This document shows positions 35,534 through 44,141 of a DNA stretch of 64,000 nucleotides, piece by piece. Each line of letters begins with the position of its first letter. Within the stretch, counting starts at the first letter, position 1. The DNA comes from CAWIJJ01 sp963836405. Lineage in GTDB: Bacteria > Acidobacteriota > Terriglobia > Bryobacterales > Bryobacteraceae. The stretch covers positions 372,001 through 436,000 of the forward strand of contig CAWIJL010000007.1 of the NCBI GenBank assembly GCA_963836405.1. Reading direction: 5' to 3'. The position numbers and the translations under genes are program-made. A model generated the notes under the pieces. It was not told the origin of the DNA, searched no databases, and saw only the letters and a program-made list of their open reading frames with translations.

Positions 35534-36895
35534 CTACTGACCGCCCCGTCCTTCTCCCTTTCGGCCGCCACGGCGCCCTTCACCGCCGCCGCGCCCTTCA
35601 CCGGCACCGCGACCTTCGCCGCCCCGTCCGCCACGCCCGTCGCGAACAACGATCCGGCTACCCGGCGCCAGCCGGAGTTGGCCCTCGGTGACCACCGTTT
35701 CGCCCGGTTCCAGGCCGGACTCGATCACCATGTCCTCCTCCACGCGCGCGCCCACCGTGACAGGGCGCGATTCCACCGTACGGTCTTCTTTTACCACGTA
35801 AATAAAAGATCCGTTCTGCCCGGTTTGCACCGCCTGGTTCGGCACCACCGTGGCGTTCTGACGGGTAGTCAGGCGAAGCGTGACGCGGACAAACTGGCCC
35901 GGCCAAAGCTGATGGTCCTTGTTCTGAAAGGTTCCTTTGAGTTTGATGGTGCCGGTGGTGGTATCGACGGCATTATCGATGAAAGAGAGAACGCCCGTCT
36001 CTTCGGCTCCCGTTTCGTCCTGCGGCTTGACCCGGACCGGCAGTTTCCCCTGTGCCATATAGGTCTTGATGGCCGTCAACTGTGCTTCCGGCACGGCGAA
36101 GGTCACGTAAATCGGCTCCACCTGGTTGATGGTCATCAGTTCCTGGTTGTTGGCCGTCACCACATTGCCCGCCTTTACGGTCAGATTGCCGGTCCTGCCG
36201 TCGATGGGAGAGCGGATGCTGGTGAAACCGAGGCTCACGGTGGCGTTTTCCACCGCGGCACGGGTGGCGCCGATGGACGCCTTGGCACTCTCGATCGTCG
36301 CACGGTCGGCGGCAACCGCCTGTCCGATGGCATCGGCCGAGGCGCGGGTCTGTTCCGCCTGGTCCCGCGAAATAATCTTCTGGTCGAAAAGCTGGGCGTA
36401 GCGGTTGGCCTGCGCTTCGGCGTAGCGCGCCTGGGCGGAGTCCCGGGCAAGCAGGGCCTCTGCCTGGCCGAGCACGGCTTGGTCCTTAGCGAGATTTGCC
36501 TTTGCCTGGTTCAATGCCGCTTCGAGCGGACGCGGGTCGATGCTGAAAAGCATGTCGTCCTTTTTCACGAAGTCGCCCTCGTGGAAGAACGCGGCCGTGA
36601 GTTGGCCGGTGACCTGCGCGCGGACGGAAATCGTGGCGTAAGCCTCCACGTTGCCGATGACCTGGATTTCCACAGGCACGTTACGCTGGGCCACCTTAGC
36701 GACCAGCACCGGCACGTCGCCTCCCCCGCCCTTGCGGCCGCCGCCTTTTCCGCCGGCGCCCGGAGGACTACCCGCGGCCGCATCCGAACCTCCGCAAGCG
36801 GCCAAGGCTAAAATAAGCCAGCTAAGTATCACAATCCAAACGGTGTTGCGGCGAACCTGGCACACCCTGGAATGAGTAGGCACACGAATCGGCAT
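35534..36895 (-). CDS. RND efflux periplasmic adaptor lipoprotein (MdtA-like)
   Basis: A 453-residue membrane fusion protein. A basic N-terminus and hydrophobic stretch end in a lipobox 'LALAACGG', so it should be a lipoprotein anchored in the inner membrane. The lipoyl and hairpin domains show 'VEIQVIGNVEAYATISVRAQVTG' in part, 'FHEGDFVKKDDMLFSIDPRPLEAALNQA' and 'GFTSIRSPIDGRTGNL'. The beta-barrel has 'GQFVRVTLRLTTRQNATVVPNQAVQTGQNG' in part. Unusually it ends in a roughly 30-residue Gly/Arg/Glu-rich tail, and a Gly/Lys-rich stretch follows the lipobox. It is the first gene of the operon and joins the two RND pumps to an outer-membrane channel. Confidence 0.9.
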   Translation of the reverse strand: MPIRVPTHSRVCQVRRNTVWIVILSWLILALAACGGSDAAAGSPPGAGGKGGGRKGGGGDVPVLVAKVAQRNVPVEIQVIGNVEAYATISVRAQVTGQLTAAFFHEGDFVKKDDMLFSIDPRPLEAALNQAKANLAKDQAVLGQAEALLARDSAQARYAEAQANRYAQLFDQKIISRDQAEQTRASADAIGQAVAADRATIESAKASIGATRAAVENATVSLGFTSIRSPIDGRTGNLTVKAGNVVTANNQELMTINQVEPIYVTFAVPEAQLTAIKTYMAQGKLPVRVKPQDETGAEETGVLSFIDNAVDTTTGTIKLKGTFQNKDHQLWPGQFVRVTLRLTTRQNATVVPNQAVQTGQNGSFIYVVKEDRTVESRPVTVGARVEEDMVIESGLEPGETVVTEGQLRLAPGSRIVVRDGRGGRGGEGRGAGEGRGGGEGRRGGRKGEGRGGQ

Positions 36896-36898
36896 AAG

Positions 36899-36913
36899 AG
36901 TACGTATTGTACT
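36899..36913. promoter_or_regulatory. Short inverted repeat before the efflux operon start
   Basis: AGTAC-N5-GTACT, a perfect 5-base dyad located three bases upstream of the adaptor's start codon and covering the expected ribosome site. It could be an operator for a repressor of the pump or simply chance. No repressor gene is adjacent. Confidence 0.25.
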
Positions 36914-36986
36914 GGCGCTTACCTTTGGAGTCTAGTTACGCCCCGACCCGCAGATGGCCCCAAAGGGCCAAAGAATTGGAACTCTT

Positions 36987-37220
36987 TCACACTTTGGGTA
37001 TGGGCGGCGGCAGTTGTCGCGCTACCACCGGGTCCATAAAACCCGTCCGGTTGTGGCTGCCGTCGCAGAACGGCTTGTTTGCCGACTGGCCGCAGCGGCA
37101 CAGGGAAATGACCGTGCGGCCGGCCAGGCCGAATGCTGCGCCGGTGGGATCGAGGATTTCGAAATTGCCTTCAATGCGAATCGGGCCGTTGTTCAGGCAC
37201 GTGATCTTGGTGTCAGCCAT
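36987..37220 (-). CDS. CDGSH iron-sulfur domain protein
   Basis: A 77-residue protein built around one CDGSH motif, 'CRCGQSANKPFCDGSH', whose three Cys and one His hold a [2Fe-2S] cluster. Before it, 'NGPIRIEGNFEILDPTGAAFGLAGRTVI' in part matches the beta-strand region of bacterial CDGSH proteins. I use ATG 37220 rather than GTG 37238, since the protein then begins with the usual short charged lead. Proposed family roles are redox sensing and cluster transfer; here it is unassigned. A TGGCCC-CAAA-GGGCCA hairpin lies downstream at 36955-36970 and may end its transcript. Confidence 0.9.
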   Translation of the reverse strand: MADTKITCLNNGPIRIEGNFEILDPTGAAFGLAGRTVISLCRCGQSANKPFCDGSHNRTGFMDPVVARQLPPPIPKV

Positions 37221-37253
37221 GTATTTGGATCGTAGCACGCCCGGCGGAGCGGC

Positions 37254-38477
37254 CTAGATCGCGTGGTCCACGGGAGCGTCGTCGCCGCGCCAGAGACGTT
37301 TTGCGGTCCAATCTTCCCCCGGTCCTGCCCAGAACGGGTCGGACGGTGGCAGGCCCAGCGGCAGCAGGGCGGCCGCGCAAAGGTAGAGGCTCCCCGTGGA
37401 AATATAGCCTTCCCCGAGATGCGGTTGGTGGCCGCAAAGCCCTACCGTCAGCCACCCGCCCGAATCGAAGGTTCCCGGCGCATCCAGTGTCCGCCGGATG
37501 ACGGCGGTGAGCGCGGAGCGCACCCGCGGTCCCGTAAGCGGCGGCGGCAGGTCCCGCAACAGTGCCATCTGGGCGAGCAACTGGAAAGCGCCGCAGCGAT
37601 ACGCGATCGAGCGGCCGATCGCCGGAAAGGTGCCTTCCGGCGAGACCAGGCGTTCCTGGATGGCCGCGTAGCGCCGGGCGCGAACGGTCGCGTCGGGAAG
37701 GAAGCGGTCCCAATTGCGGGCATGGGCCCCCATCCCGCGCAGCACGTCCAGCAGCATCGGCTGAATCACGTAACTGTTGTAGTAGTCCCAGTGGAACTGC
37801 GGCCCGTCGCCGTAGAGTCCATCCCCCACGTACCACTGCTGGTGCTGGCGAACGGCATAATCGATGCGCATGGCGTCGAATTGCTCGCCCATCAGCGCCA
37901 GCGCCGCTTCCACCGTGGCGGCAAACAACAGCCAGTTGTTGAAGCCCGGAGTGATTACGCGAGACGAGAGGAGCCCCGCCGCGAGCCGCTTCTGTACAGC
38001 CGGATCGAGCTTTTTCCACAGCTCTCCGGGGGCGCGCAGCACCGCCTGAGCCAGAAACCCGCAGTCCACCAGGGGCTGGCTTCCCTGGCTGAAGTTGAGG
38101 TAATCGGGGGCGGCGGGATCCGTTCCGGTGGCAATCGCCTGGCGGGCCAAGGCAGCCAGGCGCTGCTGCACGTCGCGTTCGGGTCCGGGATCGAGCGTGA
38201 GTTCGAGCCAGGGCGCGATTCCGGCCAGCAGCCTGCCCAGCGCTTCCAGGTGCGAATAGCGCCGGCGTTCCGCGGGATTGCCGGTTACACATTCAACCGG
38301 CATGTTCTGTTTGAGGGTACCGGCCGCCAGGTTGCGAAGCACCGGATCCGCCAGTTTCCCGGCCGTTTGCACCCAATACTGCCGGTCGCCGGCCTCCGCC
38401 TGGGCGGGAGCGTTCTGCGCGGATGCCGCCAAACCGAGACCGGCCATGGTTTGGAAAAAGTTGCGGCGATGGTTCAT
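37254..38477 (-). CDS. DUF2264-domain protein with exported leader
   Basis: A 407-residue protein whose leader ('RRNFFQTMAGLGLAASAQ') looks like a Tat or Sec signal. The rest matches DUF2264, an (alpha/alpha)-barrel family. Visible are 'ERRRYSHLEALGRLLAGIAPWLEL', 'SQGSQPLVDCGFLAQAVLRAP', 'GFNNWLLFAATVEAALAL', 'WYVGDGLYGDGPQFHWDYYNSYVIQPML' in part and 'GRSIAYRCGAF'. Relatives often sit among polysaccharide-degradation genes and may act on uronic-acid or unsaturated sugars, but no reaction is established. It lies 15 bases downstream of the TPR gene and 33 bases upstream of the CDGSH gene, so the three may be co-transcribed. Confidence 0.85.
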   Translation of the reverse strand: MNHRRNFFQTMAGLGLAASAQNAPAQAEAGDRQYWVQTAGKLADPVLRNLAAGTLKQNMPVECVTGNPAERRRYSHLEALGRLLAGIAPWLELTLDPGPERDVQQRLAALARQAIATGTDPAAPDYLNFSQGSQPLVDCGFLAQAVLRAPGELWKKLDPAVQKRLAAGLLSSRVITPGFNNWLLFAATVEAALALMGEQFDAMRIDYAVRQHQQWYVGDGLYGDGPQFHWDYYNSYVIQPMLLDVLRGMGAHARNWDRFLPDATVRARRYAAIQERLVSPEGTFPAIGRSIAYRCGAFQLLAQMALLRDLPPPLTGPRVRSALTAVIRRTLDAPGTFDSGGWLTVGLCGHQPHLGEGYISTGSLYLCAAALLPLGLPPSDPFWAGPGEDWTAKRLWRGDDAPVDHAI

Positions 38478-38492
38478 CGGCAGCCTCCGGTT

Positions 38493-39485
38493 TCAGTTCA
38501 AACGCGAAAGTAGCTCTTTGATTCTATTACTGTTTTCGTTCGATGGCGGGGCCTTCAACAGGACCTTCAGATCCTCCCCGGCCTGCCCGCGGGCCTTCAG
38601 GTCCAGGGCTTCCACCATGTGCTTCCGCGTGTTTTCGTTGGCCGGCTCCTTGAGCAGCGAAGACTTCAGAAGAACCACCGCCACGTCCGCCCACCCTTTG
38701 CGGGCATAGATATAGCCCAGGGTATCCGCCACTTCGGACGATTCGGGAAGCCTGTCGCGCGCCCGTTTGGCCATATCGAGCGCCGCTTCCAAGTCGCCGC
38801 CGGAATCCACGATGAGATAGGCCAGATTATTGAGGGCCTGGGGAAAATTCGGCTGCAACCGGAGTGCCTCCCGGTAGCTGGACATGGCGGCTTCCTTTTG
38901 GCCAACGGCTTCCAGGTAAACTCCTTTCGCCGCGGCCACCATCGCGTTGTCCTTCACGATCGCCGCCGTGTCTTCCAAGGCCTTGCCCCACAACTGGTTG
39001 TCGCCTTTGCGGTGGTACACGTCGGCCAGCCGAAAGTACAGGCCTCCGGCCATTTCGGACTTCTTATCCGTCAATTCCAGGGCCTCCTGAAATGCGGATG
39101 CGGCGCGGTCGAGGTCGGCATTCGCCAGAAGTTCGACATCGCCCAGCGCCTGGAGCGCGTCTGGATTTCGCGGGCACTTTTCGTTCTGCTGTTCGGCAAG
39201 CTGAACAGCCTCGGCAGGCTTCTGCTGCGCCAGGCGAACGCGCGCAAGGCCGACAATCGCGGTGGCGTTGCAGGGCTGCAGATCGAGCAGCTTGCGAAAG
39301 GCCATGTCCGCGTCGTCATATCTGCCCATGTTCAGGGTCGCGTTGCCGACGCGCATCATCATTTCCACCTGCTCGGCCTCCGCGTTCTGGGCGCGCAGGG
39401 AAACCCCGAACAGCATGACGCAGAAACCCACCGCCAGTGCCGGAACATGGCGCCGCCGGATCCAACAGTTCTTCTGCGCAGGCAT
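38493..39485 (-). CDS. Exported tetratricopeptide-repeat protein
   Basis: A 330-residue protein with a signal sequence ('VPALAVGFCVMLFGVSLRAQ') and about six TPR units. Examples are 'GNATLNMGRYDDADMAFRKLLDLQP', 'GLARVRLAQQKPAEAVQLAEQQ', 'LNNLAYLIVDSGGDLEAALDMAKRA' and 'VADTLGYIYARKGWADVAVVLL'. TPRs make helical scaffolds for protein binding, so it is probably a periplasmic or outer-membrane-associated assembly factor. It is divergent from the tetrapyrrole operon, with 159 bases between start codons that must hold both promoters. Confidence 0.85.
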   Translation of the reverse strand: MPAQKNCWIRRRHVPALAVGFCVMLFGVSLRAQNAEAEQVEMMMRVGNATLNMGRYDDADMAFRKLLDLQPCNATAIVGLARVRLAQQKPAEAVQLAEQQNEKCPRNPDALQALGDVELLANADLDRAASAFQEALELTDKKSEMAGGLYFRLADVYHRKGDNQLWGKALEDTAAIVKDNAMVAAAKGVYLEAVGQKEAAMSSYREALRLQPNFPQALNNLAYLIVDSGGDLEAALDMAKRARDRLPESSEVADTLGYIYARKGWADVAVVLLKSSLLKEPANENTRKHMVEALDLKARGQAGEDLKVLLKAPPSNENSNRIKELLSRLN

Positions 39486-39644
39486 GATGTCTATTTGTTT
39501 TAGCAGGTTCGCGAGGCGGCGGAAAGTACCGGACGGTCCTGCAACCCCACAACATCCCCCCAGGGCACCCTCATCTGCGCCTCCGGAAAGGCAAACCCTT
39601 GCGAGATATACTGGAATTTAAGACTAAGACTTCCGGATCGCCCC

Positions 39645-40466
39645 ATGGCTGAAATGAGCGTCATCTGGTTGCGCGTGGCCGCCGCGCTTTACTCGCTCGG
39701 TCTCCTGCATTCCATCCTCACCCTCGTCCGCCGCCGCGAACACCTCTTCGGCGTCGCACTCGGTGCGTTCAGCCTCGGCGCGGTTTTCCACTTCGTCTCT
39801 ATCGTGGAAGAAGGTATCATCAATAACCGTTGCCCGATCGCCAATTTCTACGAAACGCTCTCCATGTGCGCGTTCTTGGTAGTGGTGCTTTTTCTGTTTG
39901 TTTACTGGCGGTACCGCGCCGAAAGTCTCAGCGCCTTTATTTTCCCCCTGGTTTTCGTGATGACGATGGTGGCCACGCTGGGCAATCCGGTAAGCGCCTG
40001 GGCCAGCCCGGTGGTCCGGAATGCCTGGCTGACCGTGCATATCGTCCTGGTGCTCCTCGGCTACGCGGCGCTGCTGTTCACCGCCGTCGGCTCGGTCCTG
40101 TACCTGTTCCAGGAGCGGGAGCTCAAAAATAAGAAGCCGCGAAAATTCTACTACCGCCTTCCCCCGCTCGGCACGCTGGACGATCTGATTTCCAAGTCGA
40201 TGGCGATCGGCTTCGTTTTGATCACGCTGGCGGTAGTCGCCGGAAGCACGTGGGCCTTCATCGAGCTCAAGTCCGACTGGATCGGCCAGCCCAAAATCGC
40301 CATTTCGTTCTTCACCTGGGGCATTTACCTCGCCTTGGTCTGCCTCCGTGTCACCGCCGGGTGGCGCGGGAGGAAGGCAGCCATCATGACCGTGACCGTG
40401 CTCGGCTTCTCGGCGCTGACGTGGGCGGCGCATGCGCGTCTGGGGGCGATGCTTCTGAAGCAATGA
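39645..40466 (+). CDS. hemX: HemX-type cytochrome c assembly (CcsA/CcmC superfamily) membrane protein
   Basis: A 273-residue protein with about eight membrane helices. It belongs to the CcsA/CcmC superfamily, where a tryptophan-rich loop handles heme. Here that loop is degenerate: 'GSTWAFIELKSDWIG' followed by 'FFTWGIYLALVCLR', lacking the full WGxxWxWDxxE motif. Conserved histidines remain in 'GAVFHFVSIVEEGI' and 'AWLTVHIVLVLLGYAAL'. Proteins of this sort often sit just before hemA and are called HemX, with a proposed influence on glutamyl-tRNA reductase level. Its stop overlaps the hemA start (ATGA), supporting that role. A possible -10 (TATACT) lies at 39607-39612, without a good -35. Confidence 0.8.
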   Translation: MAEMSVIWLRVAAALYSLGLLHSILTLVRRREHLFGVALGAFSLGAVFHFVSIVEEGIINNRCPIANFYETLSMCAFLVVVLFLFVYWRYRAESLSAFIFPLVFVMTMVATLGNPVSAWASPVVRNAWLTVHIVLVLLGYAALLFTAVGSVLYLFQERELKNKKPRKFYYRLPPLGTLDDLISKSMAIGFVLITLAVVAGSTWAFIELKSDWIGQPKIAISFFTWGIYLALVCLRVTAGWRGRKAAIMTVTVLGFSALTWAAHARLGAMLLKQ

Positions 40467-41728
40467 AACTGCTGACCACAGGCGTGAGCCACAAAACCGC
40501 ACCCGTGGAAATTCGGGAGCGGCTGGCGTTTCGCGAAGAGTCGCTGACCGCCGCGCTGGCCGATCTCAAAGCCCGTCCGGGCGTCTCGGAAGCCTTCATC
40601 CTTTCCACCTGCAACCGGGTGGAGATCATGGTCACCACGGAGGATACAGCCGAACCCTCCGCCATCGTGGATGCCTTTCTCGCCGGGCACAAGAACGCGG
40701 ATATCGACCGCCTCGTGCCTCATCTCTACCGGCACGAGGGCCGCGATGCCGTCCATCACCTCTTCCGCGTCGCCGCAAGCCTCGATTCCATGGTGGTCGG
40801 CGAACCCCAGATCCTGGGCCAGCTCAAGGCTGCCTACAACGCGGCCAAGGCGTGCGGGTCGGTCTGCGGCTGGATGGATGGCCTGCTGACCAGGGCCTTC
40901 AGCGTCGCCAAACGCGTGCGGACCGAAACGGGAATCGGGCAAATGGCCGTGTCCGTCAGCTTCGCGGCGGTGGAACTGGCGCGTAAGATTTTCGGCAGCC
41001 TGAACCAGCGCACCGTGATGATCGCGGGCGCCGGCAAAATGTCCGAACTGGCCGCGCGCCATCTGCGCCGGTGCGGCGCTTCCCACGTCTTCGTCACCAA
41101 CCGGACCTACGAGAAGGCCGTCGAACTCGCCGCGCTTTTCCAGGGCACACCCGTGGAGTACTCCCGCTTCCTTGGCATGCTGCCGGAAGTGGACATCCTG
41201 ATCACGTCGTCGGGCGCGCCGCACTACATCCTGCACAAGGAAGAGATGCACAAGGTGATCGGCGCCCGGCGCAACAAGCCGATGTTCCTGATCGACATCG
41301 CCGTGCCGCGCAATATCGATCCTGCCGTAAACGACCTGGATAACGTCTTCCTCTACGACATCGACGACCTTCAGGAGGTCGTCAACGCCAATTTGCGCGA
41401 GCGGATGAAGGAGGCCGACCACGCCGAAGCGCTGGTGAAGGAAGAGGTGGAGCGCATGATGGCGCGCCTCAAAGTAGCCGAAGTCGCGCCCATGATCGTC
41501 GGCTTGCAGGAACAGCTCGAACAGATCCGCGCGGGCGAACTCGAAAAAGTCCGGCGTAAGTTCGGCCCGTTCACCCGCGAGCAGGAGCAGGCGATGGAGG
41601 CCCTGACCCGCGGCATCGTTAACAAGATCGCGCACGGCCCGATTTCCGAGCTACGGCACCACGCGGGCCGGCCCGACGGCATCCACGTAGTGGCGGCCAT
41701 CAAGAAAGCGTTCCAGATTCAGGACTGA
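40463..41728 (+). CDS. hemA: Glutamyl-tRNA reductase
   Basis: A 421-residue enzyme that reduces glutamyl-tRNA(Glu) to glutamate-1-semialdehyde with NADPH, the first step of C5-pathway tetrapyrrole synthesis. Family marks are 'GVSHKTAPVEIRERLAF', the catalytic cysteine in 'ILSTCNRVEIM', 'HLFRVAASLDSMVVGEPQILGQ', the NADPH-binding 'VMIAGAGKMSELAARHL' and 'FLIDIAVPRNIDP'. The ATG at 40463 overlaps the hemX stop by ATGA and starts exactly at the conserved N-terminus. hemC follows after two bases. Use of the C5 pathway agrees with a bacterium outside the Alphaproteobacteria. Confidence 0.97.
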   Translation: MKLLTTGVSHKTAPVEIRERLAFREESLTAALADLKARPGVSEAFILSTCNRVEIMVTTEDTAEPSAIVDAFLAGHKNADIDRLVPHLYRHEGRDAVHHLFRVAASLDSMVVGEPQILGQLKAAYNAAKACGSVCGWMDGLLTRAFSVAKRVRTETGIGQMAVSVSFAAVELARKIFGSLNQRTVMIAGAGKMSELAARHLRRCGASHVFVTNRTYEKAVELAALFQGTPVEYSRFLGMLPEVDILITSSGAPHYILHKEEMHKVIGARRNKPMFLIDIAVPRNIDPAVNDLDNVFLYDIDDLQEVVNANLRERMKEADHAEALVKEEVERMMARLKVAEVAPMIVGLQEQLEQIRAGELEKVRRKFGPFTREQEQAMEALTRGIVNKIAHGPISELRHHAGRPDGIHVVAAIKKAFQIQD

Positions 41729-41730
41729 TC

Positions 41731-42627
41731 ATGCTCGTCATCGCGTCGCGCGGTTCCCAACTCGCTCTTTGGCAGGCCCGCTGGGTGGAGGCGCAGTTGA
41801 CCGCCGCCGGACACGCCTGCCGCATCGAAATCATCAAAACAACCGGCGACAGGATCACTGACGTCCCGCTCGCGAAAGTGGGCAGCAAGGGCCTTTTCAC
41901 CAAGGAGATCGAGGAGGCTCTGCTGAACGGCACGGCCGACCTGGCGGTGCACAGCCTCAAAGACCTTCCCACCGAACTGCCGGCCGGCCTCGTGCTGGCA
42001 GCGGTGCCGGAGCGCGAGGACCCGAGCGACGCGGTGGTGGGCCGGACGCTGGACGAACTGCGCCACGGCGCCATCGTCGGCACGAGTTCCCTGCGCCGCT
42101 CCGCCCAACTGCGGCGCATCCGCCCCGACCTCGCCATCGAATCGGTGCGGGGCAACGTCGATACCCGCCTGCGCAAACTGGACGAGGGCCGTTATGACGC
42201 CATTCTCCTGGCCGCCGCTGGCTTGAAGCGGTTGGGATGGGGCGAGCGAATCAGCCAGATTCTTGCACCCGAAATCATGTGCCCGGCGGTCGGACAGGGC
42301 GCGCTCGCCATCGAGACCCGCGCCGCGGGTGATGCGCGCGATGTCTGTTCGGCATTGAACCACGCGGCTACCCATGCGGCCGTGGCGGCCGAGCGTGCCG
42401 TGCTTGCCGCCCTCGGGGGAGGATGCCAGGTGCCCATCGGCGCCCACGCGCGCATCCGCGGCGACCGGCTGCACCTGTTCGGGGTGGTCGCCTCGCCGGA
42501 TGGTTCGGAGCTGGTGCGGGCGGAAACCGAAACTGCGGTTGCCGGCGGTCCGGAAGCCGGCCGCCGCCTGGGCGAGCAACTGCTCGAGGATGGCGCCCGC
42601 AGGATACTCGAGGCCGTCTACCAGTGA
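41731..42627 (+). CDS. hemC: Hydroxymethylbilane synthase (porphobilinogen deaminase)
   Basis: A 298-residue enzyme that joins four porphobilinogen units into hydroxymethylbilane. Motifs are 'IASRGSQLALWQARWVE', 'KTTGDRI', 'KGLFTKEIEEALL', 'AVHSLKDLPTELP', 'GTSSLRRSAQLRRIRPDL', 'VRGNVDTRLRKLDEG' and 'PAVGQGALAIE'. The dipyrromethane-cofactor cysteine is in 'LGGGCQVPIGAHA'. It lies two bases after hemA and overlaps the next gene by GTGA, so translation is probably coupled. No hemB or hemE is in the window. Confidence 0.97.
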   Translation: MLVIASRGSQLALWQARWVEAQLTAAGHACRIEIIKTTGDRITDVPLAKVGSKGLFTKEIEEALLNGTADLAVHSLKDLPTELPAGLVLAAVPEREDPSDAVVGRTLDELRHGAIVGTSSLRRSAQLRRIRPDLAIESVRGNVDTRLRKLDEGRYDAILLAAAGLKRLGWGERISQILAPEIMCPAVGQGALAIETRAAGDARDVCSALNHAATHAAVAAERAVLAALGGGCQVPIGAHARIRGDRLHLFGVVASPDGSELVRAETETAVAGGPEAGRRLGEQLLEDGARRILEAVYQ

Positions 42628-44141
42628 CGCCTGGCCGGGTCTTCCTCGTGGGCGCCGGCCCCGGCGACCCGGACCTGATCACCTGCAAGGGACGCCGGGC
42701 GCTCGAACAGGCCGATTCCATTCTTTACGACCACCTGGCGCCGGAAGCGCTGCTCGATTTCGCGCCCCCTGGCGCGGAGCGGCTCTACGTCGGGAAGAAA
42801 CGTTCCGCGCACGCCTTTACCCAGGACGAAATCTGCAACATGTTGATCGAGCGGGCGCGGCGCGGCCTCACCGTCGTACGCCTTAAAGGCGGCGACCCGC
42901 TGATTTTCGGCAGGGGCGCCGAAGAGGCCGAAGCGCTGTTCGATGCCGGCATCCATTTTGAGATTGTTCCCGGCGTGACCACGCCGCTGGGCCTGGCCGC
43001 CTACACCGGCGTTCCCATGACCCACCGCGAGCACACCTCCGCGGTGACGTTCGTGACCGGCCACGCGGTGGAGGCGATCGATTGGGCCAAAGCCGGACAG
43101 TCGGAGACCCTGGTCGTCTTCATGGGCCTGACGTCGTTTTCAGCCATCGCGGAACAACTGATTGCCAACGGCCGCTCCCCCGATACTCCGGCCATGGCCG
43201 TGCGCTGGGCCACGCGCCCGGAGCAGGACTCCATCGCCGGGACGCTGTCCACCCTGCCCGGTTTGATCGCCGCGCGCGGCATGAAACCGCCGGCCACCAT
43301 TGTCGTGGGCGAAGTGGTGCGGCTGCGCCAGAAACTGGACTGGTACGAGCGGCTTCCGCTTTTCGGCAAGCGAATCCTGGTAACCCGTGCCAGGGAGCAA
43401 TCCCGCGGCCTCGCGCAGCGCCTTCACGACCTCGGCGCCGCGGCGATCGAGATCCCCACCATCGAAATACGTCCTGCCGGCGATTACGCACCCCTCGACC
43501 AGGCAATCGCCTCACTTTCCGAATACGACTGGCTGGTCTTCACCAGCGTCAACGGCGTGCGGTTCTTCGTGGAGCGGCTCGACCGCTCGGGCACAGACTG
43601 GCGCCGGCTGCGGGCGAAAATCTGCGCCATCGGCCCGGCAACCCGAAGCGCCGTCGAGGCCCTTCACCTCAAGGTGGATCTGATAGGCAAAGAGTACGTT
43701 GCCGAATCGCTGGTGGAGGCCTTTGCCGGCCAACCCATGGCAGGCAAGCGCGTGCTGATTCCGCGCGCGGCCGTCGCGCGGGACCTGGTCCCTTCGGCGC
43801 TTGCGGCGCGCGACGCCCGTGTGGACGTGGTCGAGGCCTACCGCACCGTAATTCCCGAAAATACCGGCGCGCGCCTTGCCGAGGTGTTGGGCACCGCCGC
43901 TGGAAGACCGGATTGCGTGACCTTTACCAGTTCCTCCACCGTGGAGAACCTGGTGGCCGCCGCCGGCAGCGAAGCGCTCCGGGGCGTCCGGGCCGTTTCC
44001 ATCGGACCGGTGACCACGGAGACCGCGCGGCGGCTCGGCATCGAGATCGCTGCGCAGGCCCGCGTGTTCACGATGGAAGGGCTTCTCGAAGCGGTGATCG
44101 AGACCTGCGGCGCCGGGATACCTTCCGTGAAACCCGGATGA
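42624..44141 (+). CDS. cobA/hemD: Fused uroporphyrinogen-III C-methyltransferase / uroporphyrinogen-III synthase
   Basis: A 505-residue two-domain protein. Residues 1-240 are a SAM-dependent SUMT: 'VFLVGAGPGDPDLITCKGRRAL' in part, 'VRLKGGDPLIFGRGAEEAEAL', 'VPGVTTPLGLAAYTGVPMTHRE' in part and 'VVFMGLTSF'. It makes precorrin-2 for siroheme and cobalamin. Residues 250-505 are uroporphyrinogen-III synthase: 'RILVTRAREQSRGLAQRL', 'YDWLVFTSVNGVRFF', 'ICAIGPATRSAVEAL' and 'DCVTFTSSSTVENLV'. The fusion commits hydroxymethylbilane to uroporphyrinogen III and then draws it toward siroheme or B12. The GTG at 42624 overlaps the hemC stop, and uridine kinase overlaps the 3' end. Confidence 0.95.
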   Translation: MTPGRVFLVGAGPGDPDLITCKGRRALEQADSILYDHLAPEALLDFAPPGAERLYVGKKRSAHAFTQDEICNMLIERARRGLTVVRLKGGDPLIFGRGAEEAEALFDAGIHFEIVPGVTTPLGLAAYTGVPMTHREHTSAVTFVTGHAVEAIDWAKAGQSETLVVFMGLTSFSAIAEQLIANGRSPDTPAMAVRWATRPEQDSIAGTLSTLPGLIAARGMKPPATIVVGEVVRLRQKLDWYERLPLFGKRILVTRAREQSRGLAQRLHDLGAAAIEIPTIEIRPAGDYAPLDQAIASLSEYDWLVFTSVNGVRFFVERLDRSGTDWRRLRAKICAIGPATRSAVEALHLKVDLIGKEYVAESLVEAFAGQPMAGKRVLIPRAAVARDLVPSALAARDARVDVVEAYRTVIPENTGARLAEVLGTAAGRPDCVTFTSSSTVENLVAAAGSEALRGVRAVSIGPVTTETARRLGIEIAAQARVFTMEGLLEAVIETCGAGIPSVKPG

